This document shows positions 12,601-22,910 of a stretch of 64,000 nucleotides of DNA, piece by piece. Source of the DNA: Sclerodactyla briareus. Taxonomy: Eukaryota > Echinodermata > Holothuroidea > Dendrochirotida > Sclerodactylidae. The stretch is taken from NCBI GenBank assembly GCA_026419785.1, contig JAODTK010000566.1, positions 97,501 to 161,500 of the forward strand. Direction: 5' to 3'. Position 1 is the first letter of the stretch; every line of letters starts with the position of its first letter. The notes below the pieces were generated by a model. It was not told the origin of the DNA, searched no databases, and saw nothing but the letters and a program-made list of their open reading frames with translations. The position numbers and the translations under genes were made by a program.

Positions 12601-14477
12601 TGGTCAAAAGTCGTGAAGTGGCACAATAGGCCTTTGTTTCAAACTTCTGGCCCCCTACGGGCCTCATGATCTTGAACATTTGGCAACATAATTGGTAATA
12701 TTCTTGGTACATTTGGTTCTTTTTAGAGCTAACAGCACCATTTGTGCTCTAGTTTCTGACTATGGACCTGACCCTGAACATCAAAGTGAAAAAATATCCT
12801 TTTTAGGGGGGGTATATTTGGTTGGGGGTTTGGGGGAAAGGAGAAGTGCATACAGGCCTATTTATTATCAATTGCATCCCTCCACTACCCTGGAAAAGGC
12901 GAGTCATTGTAGGTACCGCAGTGTCCAATAGCATGGTGTCTCACATGTTGCGTTCATTGTACCATATGTCGTAATCAATAATGTGACTGAGGTGGTAAGT
13001 CATGCCAGTCAATCGTTTAAATTGTAGAACAGAGAGTAGGCTGTGGTCTTTCAAAGTGGGACTGGGGTTTGGATTCAATTTTCTTATTTTTCAGGCACAG
13101 TAAGTGACTGAAGGGGTGCATCATTTTGTTGAAGTGCAATGACGCAACCTTGTCTGGCGGACAAGGGGTGGGTCTGCCAATTGACAAGTGCATAACTGTT
13201 CAGAACACTTGTATCAACACTTGTAGCCATTTTACCAGTCCATCAAATGTCTTATTGCGATTTTTAGGGTCAAACTTTTCACAAGGCTTTCAAATCACAT
13301 ATTCTCTCCTACATTGGTGGGGATTTTTGGGGGGGGGGGGGGAAGTCTCTATATGACCACCCCATGCAGCACCTCCCATAACAAATATATCTGGTGCACG
13401 ATAATAAATTAAAAATAGCTAATAGAACAGACAAAGATTCTTTGTAATTTTTAGTATATATAGCCCTGTGAGACATCTCTGAATTATGGGGCTCAGTTAT
13501 GTTGATCCAGTATGCACTCTCTGGCCAATTGCTTTTAACAATGTTATTTATCTGGAATCACTTTCCCAACATAGCAATATGTGACAGTCAACACCAGATA
13601 GGAGAGTCACTGGGGAAGAAGAAGAGAGATACTTTATAGACTTAAACCCCTGCCCGTTTCTGCCTGGGGTAACAGGGTAATGCCCTCACTTTTTGCTCAT
13701 GGGACAGCGGTAAGCCCTTCACTTTTGCTTCAAATAGCAAAAAATGCCACAAATGTGTGCCCTTCCTTACTTTCCCGACGTCCTTGACCCTTGCTTTCTT
13801 CTTCCTCCAAAACTCACGGCTTTCTACACACACCACAGTTAATCCCGCCCTCGTTAGGGCTTGTCTATGAATTCAAGGAATACTCCCAAGCGGCAGTCCT
13901 GCCTGTCAAGTCAGTCCACACCTGGAAGTGTGCTTTTCGGCCATTCCAGTAGGGAAGTGTAAACAATCAGCTCAATCAGTAGACTGAGTGACCACAGAGA
14001 ATAATTGGATTACCCCCCTCTCAAATCCTTTAAGCATTGCCAGTGCCAGGGACCATTTTCACTGAATGTCTGCAGGCAGTAGTCTAAATTTATTATGGGT
14101 TTGTTTACTTCGCACTTCTTTGCAGTCTCACACACAAAGCTTCTTGAGAGATTAAATCCTTTGATGATTGGAGTTGTTGACCAGTCAAATGAAGGCTTAT
14201 TATAGTATCACACACAATGCAGACAGTGGTTGAAAGGGATAAGTGGCTGGGCTACATAGGTGTTCAGGAATGGAATTCAGAAGGACATTTCCTTGTGCAT
14301 TTCTGCTGTTAAGAAAAACTAGTAAATGGGAAATTGTTAAGACAATTCACCGTTTTCAATTAATGTAAGCAAACAAATTGGCATTCTCCCTCGAGTAATA
14401 TAATATACGCCTATGGAAAAATGCCAGTTTGTCTACCCCTCCATCATAATCCATATATCGTATAGAAGTATACCCAA
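12600..14477. other. No gene seen; G-run and low-complexity sequence
   Basis: This stretch contains a run of about 16 G at 13327-13342 and no supportable exon. Around 13680-13735 there is a small internal echo (gccctcactttttgct / gcccttcacttttgct). Open frames of 60-80 codons are present but show no family features. Confidence 0.4.
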
Positions 14478-15300
14478 AGAAGAAAGAAGAAACGTATTGC
14501 CTTGCAATTAGGGAATTGGCAATGAATCAGTGAGCGCTTTCAAATGGGCCTACATGTTTCAATTTCATAGGCTGCCTAGGAAACCTGGTGGAGGGGGGGG
14601 GGGGTTGGTGAATGTAACAGAAAGAGGCGTATCTGCCTTGCAATTCCCACGCCACCATAGCAACACTTGACCACTACTGATCAGGGAAGACATACATACA
14701 TACATAGGTGGTCCCTAGTGCTAGTCCAATAATCAGACATATCAGGAATAATAATAAAATGCAATTGGCCAGAATTTGTATGTCTTCATGGGGGAAGACT
14801 TGTATGGGGAAGGGGGAGAGGGGGAGAGGGGAGGGGGGGAATGGAAGCAACCCAGATTTTTGAAAGGAGGGCAACCCACAAAACTTTGGTGGTTCGAAAA
14901 GGTTGTAGCACTAAATGAGAGGATGGTTATACGCCAAAAAGAAGAGGCCCTGAAGAGGGTTTCCTTGCAATTAGGGAATTGTCAATAACTGGCAGTGATG
15001 CAGCTCAAAACAGGGCTACATTTTTAAATTTTCATAAGCTGCATGAACCTGGGGGGGGGGGTGCGTGCAAGACCAAAAATGCCAACCCCACCCGTAGCAA
15101 GCACACTACTGGTCGGAGGGTACTATAGGCTGGTACTGGGGCTAATAATAAAAGACAATTCAGAATTTGTACTGTCTGTCTAGGGGAAATATTTGGTGCT
15201 AGTCCAATACTAAACATATCAGGAATAACAATAACAATGACATCAAGAATGTACTGTTCTTCACTGGGGGAAATATTTGTTTGGTTGGCTATATGGCTTG
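14478..15300. repeat. Tandem segmental duplication, period about 465 bases
   Basis: The block 14497-14590 (ccttgcaattagggaattg, gcaat, cagtga, gggcctacat, aattttcata-gctgc, acctgg followed by a G-run) recurs at 14961-15062. The trailing block (gtgctagtccaataatcagac, atatcaggaataata) at 14716-14755 recurs at 15197-15240. The copies are diverged by substitutions and small indels. A part of copy 2 is itself echoed at 15240-15290 (ttcac-gggggaaatatttg). No coding function is apparent. Confidence 0.65.
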
Positions 15301-15540
15301 TTCTCACTCTGTACAAGGGGAATCGTTGCAGAGATATTAAGTCGAGGTCTATGGTGACAGGAATGACCTGACTCCTGATACCAAAAACCAATGGGGTTCA
15401 TATACTTATCATGGGTAACATACACAGCACTTAATTTGAACTGATTAGATACTTGCATCATTAGATATCATGCTGAGGAGCAGATTGTCCAATCCAATTG
15501 ATCTCACATTTCAGTGTTTTAGCTTGTCTTGCACTTCCAC

Positions 15541-16470
15541 ATCATTGAGAGAGGTTGTGATAACAGTATCGTAGTATGTTAGAGTCATTGACTTTTTCGT
15601 TGTCTTAACAGACGCTTCCAGCAAAAATCATAAAAAGCAGCAAAATCACAGGTCAAAAGGTCCAATGAGGTCGAAAGGTCAATAGGTCAAATGAGGTCAA
15701 GTTGGTCACCAGAGATTCACCCAGCGAACGAACTTTCCATATGGACAGTTCCTCAAATGTTCCGTTGCCGAGCTATATGACGATTTTAGCCTTTCTTGAC
15801 CTTCCACATTCATTGACATAGCCTTGTGATAAGAGTATGTAGTTAGTATGGTAGGGTCATGACTTTTTTGTTTGTCTTACACTTAAAAAAAAAACAAAAA
15901 ACAAGACGCTTCCCGCCAAGACAAAAAAAGCAGGCAAAAATCAATAGGTCAGAGGTCAAATGAGAGGTCAGAAGGTCAAAGGTCAAATGAGTTCAAAGTC
16001 AGGCACCAGATGTAATTCTCCCAGACGAACAAAACTTTCCATACGGACCATACTTTAAAATGTTCGTTGCCCAGATATATAAGATTGCAATATGAGGACG
16101 CTAAATGACCTTGACCTCACCACCAAAAACAATACGGGTATCCCCGCCATGGGTTACACTACCTACCAAATATGCATTCATTACATGCTTGCGATATTTA
16201 GATATCGTGACGAAGACACTTTTCAAAGTTTGACTCTCATGACCTTGAAACGACCATCGATGGTACCAAAAAAAATAGGGGAGTCATCCCTTTCCATGGG
16301 TGAAACCTTACCACCTGATATGAACAGAATACATGCTGCGTTTGTTAGATATCGGTGGAAACGAAGTGTCACACCACACACACCACACACACACGCACAC
16401 ACAACACACGCAAACGCGGGACCGGCCATAGATCCTTTTGGCTCGCCAAGGAATCAAAAAGTCTCAAAAG
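15541..16470. repeat. AGGTCA-rich dispersed repeat, two partial tandem units plus 3' module
   Basis: Two tandem units of roughly 300 bases share gttgtgataagagtat, tgacttttt-gtt-gtctta, gacgcttcc-gccaa, then runs of AGGTCA/GGTCAAA, gacgaac-aaactttccat, ggac and tgttcgttgcc-agatatat. The second unit holds a perfect DR1 (AGGTCA-A-AGGTCA, 15973-15985). A 3' module follows with acatgctgcgtttgttagat, a CA-rich run (16372-16412) and a short hairpin (gatccttttggctcgccaag, 16431-16450) before gaatcaaaaag. The same order of modules recurs at 21.9-22.9 kb, which marks it as a dispersed family rather than a local enhancer. The open frames across it are incidental. Confidence 0.7.
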
Positions 16471-17114
16471 ATATGTAAACAAGATGAATTATCATGCAAT
16501 TAGTGTTGCAATCGGCGAGGGAAAATGGAATAACTTAAATTTTCTGCTACTAGTAAAGCTTTTTTCTGACCCACTAGTTTGACGTGTAGCCTTCTCAAGA
16601 AAAACACGAAAAAAACCCGTTGTGGGGACAGTCTTGAGATGAAATTTGTGGATCGCATAAAAACTTCTATTCTGCCAACATTTACCTTGCAAACAAAACA
16701 ATAGGTTAGACGGATTGTTACTTGAAATGTAGGTTCGATATATTGTATACATGGTTCCCTATTTTTGTCGTTTTTCTTAAGGGGGTCAGTCAAGGTCACA
16801 AAAGGTCACCAGAGCCAGTCGGCAACGGTACACGGGTGCTCCGAATGCAGAACACAACAACAACAATATGCGGAGATGAAATCGCTTGGAGCCTTCTCGC
16901 CAAACATCTGACGTATGCGTAACTATTCATCGTACAGTATACCGCAAAAATTAAGTTATTCATAGGAACCTGTACTCGATTGACATGTGCATCTGCCATT
17001 GTTATACTGTGTTCGTGAATCATCAATGTCAGCTCACTTCAATGAACAATCGCAATTCAGGGAAACATTATCAATTCAGGGAAAAGTAAGGAATGAATCG
17101 TAGCACAGCGGACG

Positions 17115-17210
17115 CTGATTGGTTGTTTGTCATGAAGGTCACGTGACGGTAAACTTAAAGACGAAAGGGTGTGATTATATAAGAGATAATAACGCAGAAT
17201 GGGTGTCAGC
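17115..17210 (+). promoter_or_regulatory. Candidate RNA polymerase II promoter with CLEAR-type E-box
   Basis: In order: ctgattggtt (inverted CCAAT box, 17115-17124), the perfect palindrome GTCACGTGAC (17138-17147), TATATAAG (17176-17183) and gtcagct with an A at 17208 that would sit 32 bases below the TATA start. The 10-base palindrome matches the binding site known for the TFEB/MITF/USF bHLH-zip group (the CLEAR element of lysosomal genes). The order and spacing fit a metazoan core promoter on the + strand. Activity is inferred; the elements themselves are directly visible. Confidence 0.55.
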
Positions 17211-17290
17211 TATTTGTAGATTGTCGTAATACAGGTGTTGCGCTTGAAAGCCGAATCGAGGTACGTGGTTGGTGCAGGACAGGGTAAGTT

Positions 17291-18018
17291 ATGACGGAAA
17301 ACGGTACATTTCGGTCAGAGGAAACACATGAAATGTAAGTAAATTATATTAACACATAGTTTGCTGAATATCAGCTATATAATATATATCATGAAGAATT
17401 AATATTATAAAACATATTTTACTGAGGCTTTATGCCAGATAGTGAATTGTTATCTGTTATTCTTCATTCGTGGTTATAGAATTCGTTTTGCAATGCTTTT
17501 CGTTTTGCTCCATCAAATTATCATTATTTTGGACCACAAACGAATAAATAAAAGCCAAAGGAAAAGATAAATTTGGCGTTGACCATATCGTATTTTCAGA
17601 TGAGGAATTGTTACGTCTTGCAGTGAGTGACTAATTTTGATGAGAGATCTGGGAAAGAACGATATCACTGGATAATATTCGAGGCAATAGCCATCATCGA
17701 TCATTCTCTTTTCAGGTAAGGCCAGAGAGTGTCAGGAGTGACATATTCTAAATTGTTGACTACATAAACGGAACAACTCTATGGTAGCTATGTTAGTAGC
17801 AGTGTTACTGAGCAATATGATCAAACTGAAAACACAGCAGGCTTTTTCGTCCTTATGACACATTTCGTGAAGTTGGGAAAATAATTCCAAACATCCCGTC
17901 TATACCGCTTATTACGAGGTTTGGCGCAACGATTATAAACTTGAAGGAGTTGAACAATTTCGAAGACATCACTATGGGCATGAAGATCTTGAATCCTGAA
18001 ATGAAATATATTGATTAA
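17291..18018 (+). CDS. Hypothetical two-exon small protein downstream of the CLEAR promoter
   Basis: An ATG at 17291 (G at -3) opens a short frame MTENGTFRSEETHE that stops at a gtaagt donor (17335-17340), leaving two bases of a codon (AT). A tandem NAGNAG acceptor (acagcag) ends at 17837 or 17840. Either choice restores the frame used by an open stretch continuing LFRPYDTFREVGKIIPNIP, then FEDITMGMKILNPEMKYID and a stop at 18016-18018. The joined product would be about 75 residues, with no signal peptide or membrane segment and no family I recognise. Weaknesses are a poor pyrimidine tract before the acceptor and two other strong donors upstream (gtacgt at 17261, gtaagt at 17284). Those could instead splice the 5' leader past this ATG. 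Confidence 0.27.
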
Positions 18019-18030
18019 TGGTCAACTTAG

Positions 18031-18460
18031 CGAGTAAGGGTCATTGCCTCGAGCATCGTGGCAAACGCTGTAGATTGGACATTCGTGACACTACTCTTCA
18101 CGCAGGGAGTGTTCTTAATGAATGGGAAATACCTTCCCGTCTTGATTCATTTTTCAAGATTTGTGGGCGAATTCTTTAGTTACCAGGGAGAGGTAATCAA
18201 GAGCTCGATTGATTGTTGATTGAAATATTCATTAGGCTGTATGTGACACTACGTTATTGCCCGCGAGCAGTGATCGTGTCAGTAAAATATCAACGATATC
18301 GTATAGCTGGAACAGCATTACATCAGATATTGTCCAGGTTGCATTTCGATCAATTATTAGAAGAGTTGGATGGTAACGATACATGGATGACCCATGCTCT
18401 CATCCGTGGCGTTGTGAGCCATCGCACAAATTCAGGGTATGTTGCCAACCCCAACTGGTA
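18031..18460 (+). other. Further open frames after the hypothetical gene
   Basis: A 62-codon open frame without an early ATG (18031-18219) lies in the same frame as the preceding candidate exon, separated by only two stops. It reads protein-like (for example DWTFVTLLFTQGVFLMNGKY). It is followed in another frame by an 82-codon frame (18213-18461). They could be further coding sequence broken by errors, or chance. I recognise no family. Confidence 0.2.
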
Positions 18461-18512
18461 ACGTAACCAAAACTACTGCTTCACATATAGCTCCAGCCTA
18501 ATATAGGCCTAC

Positions 18513-18900
18513 CGTTTGTCTGAGGTTCTTTCAGACTAATCAAACAGAAGTCGTTCACATAATGATGAATTGGAAGCTAACATTGATTGTAGCCAGACAT
18601 TCAAAAGACATTAAGGTGTACTATTACAATCAAGTTCGATAAACTTTGATAACGGTTTAGTTGGTAAAAAGACACGGATGAACGCATACACTCATCCTTC
18701 AATGGCACATTTCAAATTATAAACAAAGTTTGCTATGCTGAATCCCACTATAGTTTGACTGAGGTTCCTTTCTGTTAATCCAATAAATGTCGTCTCCATA
18801 ATAGAAGCATAACGGAAGCTAACATCGGTTGTTGCTAGGCGTTTTAACACCAATAGGGTGTACCATCAACAACTAATCTTCGTAAACCTTGATAGTTATC
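18513..18900. repeat. Diverged tandem duplication, period about 240 bases
   Basis: Block 18513-18655 (gtttgtctgaggttctttc, taatc, aagtcgt, ggaagctaacatt-gttg, aggtgtac-at, taaactttgata) recurs at 18748-18900 (gtttgactgaggttccttt, taatcc, tgtcgt, ggaagctaacatcggttg, gggtgtacc, taaaccttgatag). Substitutions and indels separate the copies. No open frame is shared. Confidence 0.6.
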
Positions 18901-19612
18901 AGTCGATGTGTGCGGTGTGTTTTTATTTTACGAAAAAGGGCAAATTGCCGACACAGGGAGTTGTCTAGGCATATAAACCGAACAGTCATTTGGCTGCTGA
19001 AAATATTTGAAACCTAAAATATTGTCAACTCTGACTGACATGATGAAGGGCAAATGACAACACACTGACGCATGTTTTGTATGAAATCAAAAATGCAGTT
19101 GAGCATCGAATAACAAATAATATTTAATCATATGCGATCTGATTTTGGGTTGCACACTTGGGCAGCGCAATTGCCTTACAGGATCCAGTTTCGATCAAGT
19201 GCTTCTGATTAGTTTTTTAGGCAAGCAAGAAAGACACACTTAAATTAGTATTCCCAAATGCGGCGCCTATTTTTTGCAAGATAAGAAGCCGTTAACCAAG
19301 CGTGTTGTATTGCCCACGAGTCAGTCCCCCCATTGCTGATTGGTGCACAAATAACCACATCCCGATTTAGCAGGGTCGCTATCCGCTAGTTAGCAGCACA
19401 AGCATACAAAATAGATAAAAGAGCACGATGTGTGCATTCTGCCACCGTCATGACTATATTCATGAAGAGATAGTGAGAGTTTTAGAAACCTTGATGTTCA
19501 TAGGTCGGTTTTGTGCGGTGTTAATTTTAATGAACAAGAGCAAATTGCCGGCAAAGGAAGTTGTTTAGGTCTATAAGCCGATGGGTCATTTGGCTATTTA
19601 ACACATAAAATC
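18891..19612. repeat. Repeat pair about 595 bases apart
   Basis: The block 18891-19005 (aaaccttgatag, gtgcggtgtgttttta, gggcaaattgccg, caggg-agttgt-taggcatataa, gtcatttggct) matches 19487-19612 (aaaccttgatg, gtgcggtgttaatttta, gagcaaattgccg, aaggaagttgtttaggtcta, gtcatttggct). Together with the adjacent 240-base duplication it suggests an eroded larger tandem array. Confidence 0.6.
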
Positions 19613-19619
19613 GAACGAA

Positions 19620-21630
19620 CCCACGAAACCGACAATGCACATGATAGTTTCCATTGCATTATCTTAGAGCTCCGTGCTTCCGAAATTTGGGACGGTATGA
19701 GTCATTTTCTCTGATCGCTTCATGCCCAAACCGTGTAACAGAAAAACGATTTCGAAGATATTTATCGGTATAATAGAAATAATGTTCACTTATGTTCTTG
19801 AAAACTACATATGCTTCATAAATCGAAAGGGGTCTTGTGGTTGTTCTTCAATACTTCAATCTACATCTATTGCGTTCAAATTACTATTGTTCATTCGTTC
19901 AGTGGGTTTATTCATAATATTGTAGGAGAGGAATAGGAACAATTTCCTAACATGTTCGAGGAACAAACATTTAGGAGAGAAAAAACGTCGTTGCGAGTCC
20001 CTTCGTGTGTCGAAAGAGAGTGTGGATCACATTGCTTACGAGACCATCAGTTAGGTAGAAAGTTACAAACAAATAATTTTTCAATGCCTCAAATTGAAAA
20101 AATGGCTGTTAGAGCAAATGGTTAGAAATTGATCTAAAGTCGAAACCTATATTAAAGTAAACTGCAGTTTGACACAAGCAGGTGTATTATCAGATCATGG
20201 ACGTACTGGCATGGGTAACTGCTCCTGCGAACACGTTCGTCCATCGTCATTATATATCTTACCACGTGCATTCGACGACACCCGTCTCTGTCATAATGTA
20301 ACGACATGCCATCTAGCTAATCCCAACAGGGATTTGAAAACCATCATCAATACTTGGGATAATTGAGCTTCATATCAGGTGGCATATACCGAACGCTCAT
20401 ACAAATATATGATAATGATCTCCTGTGTTCTAGTTTCGTCCGGATGAACGAGAGATCAAAGAAAGTACACCTAAACCTCTTTTTTGTTTCTCGTGCGCTC
20501 TGATTTGCCAAAGGTGCCAAAGCCTGGGGGAGTTCGTGTACGATAACCGATTATCGGGAAATGACTGCTGAGGAGAGAAAAGGTGATCAACGACCGTAGG
20601 AATATAGAGAGAATCTAAAATATGCGTGGATTACAACTAAGAAATGATGTACGGTAAATACAACATAGACAATTCGATGTGAATCACTTAACAAGAACGC
20701 AACAATTCGTAGTGATTCATTGCCGTCTTTTTGCCAGCTTGTGCCAGACCTAGGAATCATGTGCTCTTTATGGCAAGCTTATATGCCATGTATGATCTCT
20801 TTACACTTATTATTATTTTTTAGCTACAGATTCATCAGACTCTGACCTCTGTTGATCTTAGATGACCATAGACCGGACCCAAACTGACAATAGGGGTCAT
20901 GGACTCTATAGAAACACCATGTGTATTTTTTTTGCTTTGACATCTGTAGACCTTACATGACATTGGACAAGGCCCTAAAACAAAATGGATCATGCGCTCC
21001 AAATGGATCAGCCTACACATTTAGGAGCCATTTTCAAGGGGTCAAAATGAGCGTGACATGCGCACACACGCCTAACGCGCCATCGATGATTTGTTTGGCA
21101 ACTGGTGTCAAATTCAAAATTGAGCTGTATGTATTCTGTTATCTGCTTAAAAAAAGGCAATGACCGAATTAGTCCTAGAATAGCTAGGTACAAACTCCAT
21201 TTTTGACAATTTTGCACAGTGGCTTTGTGCGGGCAATTTAACTAGCTTTTTTAAGTATTGAGGTAAATTTGGAAAATAACTTGTTCCTATGGTATATGGA
21301 GTGGGATATTTCAGTCAATTTACCAGGCTTCTAATATTTCCGCTCTAAGTTGGGGCCTGTGCACAAGCGTAAACAGAAACAATACCACCCTAACATAACA
21401 ATCGGGGAACTTGGGGAAGGGGGGATTGAGGACTTCGGAAAGTGACACTGTGCGGTCGATTTAACTATTCGTTTTTTTTTTTGTTTTTTTAGAGGAATGG
21501 GGGAAGTTTTGGGATGTAGGGTTGAGAAGTGGGAAGGTACATGTACTCGGGATCTTATATAACACTTTCCTATGGTATAAACTTTTTTTCAAGAGACTTC
21601 ATTTTGTCAAACAACGTGGCAGGTATGAGC
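19620..21630. other. No recognisable gene
   Basis: An open frame with several cysteines (20100-20363, + strand) follows a gtaaactgcag sequence, but I do not recognise it. At 20840-21020 there are diffuse internal similarities (tctgacctctgttgatcttagatgac and its echo near 20935). Nothing else can be supported. Confidence 0.35.
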
Positions 21631-21639
21631 CACCATATA

Positions 21640-22910
21640 TTTTTATTGAGCAATAACCAAACCCACAGTAGTCCAGCACGAGGTCAAAAAGGTCACAGAT
21701 GTTTTTTTGCATTGACGAACAAAATTCCTCCATTCACCAACTTTCTAATATGCTTGGCTGTGGAGATATGTCCAGTGATTCAGAGGCGGTATCACCCTTT
21801 CACAGACTACATAACTAAAATAGCGCGTGGTAGGACTGTTTTAGTACGTCAGTGCAATCGAATCGTTGGTTTGTGCAACACGTTAAGTCTGGCCATCAAA
21901 CTATATATATAATAGTATAGTTCGCGCAGACGAACAATATTCTCCATTGACCCAACCCCCTGATATGTTAGGTTGCTGAGATATATGAAATCACTCCTCA
22001 GTGACCTGACACCATGAACAAAAATACAGTTCTTCCCCTTCATATACGCAGCCCACACACGAGATAACAACTCCATATCTGCTTCCGTTCACCAGTTATC
22101 GTGCGGAAACGCTTTTTTGAAGATTGTCCTCTTCTGACCTTGCAGGACCTTCAATTTACACCAGGAACAATAGAGGTATTCCCCTACACGGGGACAGCTA
22201 CCTACCAACAATGACCTTGATGACATGCATGCGTTCTTCACATCGGGCGTTGGAACCAATCTGGTTCAAGCATCACACACACGTACACATACACGCACGG
22301 ACATAACTTCCTAGATGATATTGTTTTGCATAGACAAACGAAATTCTCCATTACACCACCCCCCCCCTCCAACAAAAAAAAAAACAAAAAACATTTGGAT
22401 CAGAGATCATGAGTAGCACATCAAATTTGTTTTCCCGGACGAACACAATTTTCCATTACGCCAACCCCCTGAAATGTTTCGTTTGCCGAGATATATAGAG
22501 ATTACCTTGCAGTGACCTCGATTGACCTTGACCTGACAACATAACAAAAATAGAAAAATAGAGTTCTCCCCCCTCATATATGTAACCCACACACAAGATC
22601 GCAACTTCCTATCTGCTCCCGTTCACCAGGCATCGTGCAGAAACGCTTTTCCGAATTGACCCCTCCTGACCTCGCTCGACCTTCAATTTATTCCAACAAC
22701 AATAGAGGTCTTACCCTATATAGGGAAACCTACCTATACCAACGATGAACTTGATACATGCTGCGTTCTTTAGATATCGCGTGGAACATAATCCGGTCCA
22801 AGCGTCACTCACACGCCACACACCACATAATACCATATATATACACAGGCACGGACATGACTGTGTCGATTCCTTTTGGCTTCGCCAATGAATAAAAAAA
22901 CAGTGGGGGG
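21640..22910. repeat. AGGTCA-rich dispersed repeat, tandem copies of the 16-kb family
   Basis: Copy A (about 21921-22306) and copy B (about 22431-22899) share gacgaaca-attctccatt, caaccccctga-atgtt, tgctgagatatat, tgaccttgacctgac, cacacacgagat, ctgcttccgttcacca, catcgtgc-gaaacgctttt, gaccttcaattta, gaacaatagaggt and a CA-rich end. Copy B ends with a hairpin-forming gattccttttggcttcgcca followed by aataaaaaa (22869-22897), like the end of the 15.5-16.5 kb repeat. A further fragment with aggtcaaaaaggtcac lies at 21690. No protein is encoded. It is probably a non-autonomous mobile repeat. Confidence 0.7.

Noticed and set aside
16372-16412. CA-rich direct repeats, considered as a CRISPR-like array
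   Set aside because: A plain CA microsatellite with no spacer-repeat structure, in a eukaryotic sequence.
20100-20363. Cysteine-containing + frame after gtaaactgcag
   Set aside because: No donor, weak acceptor and no family resemblance; not strong enough to call.
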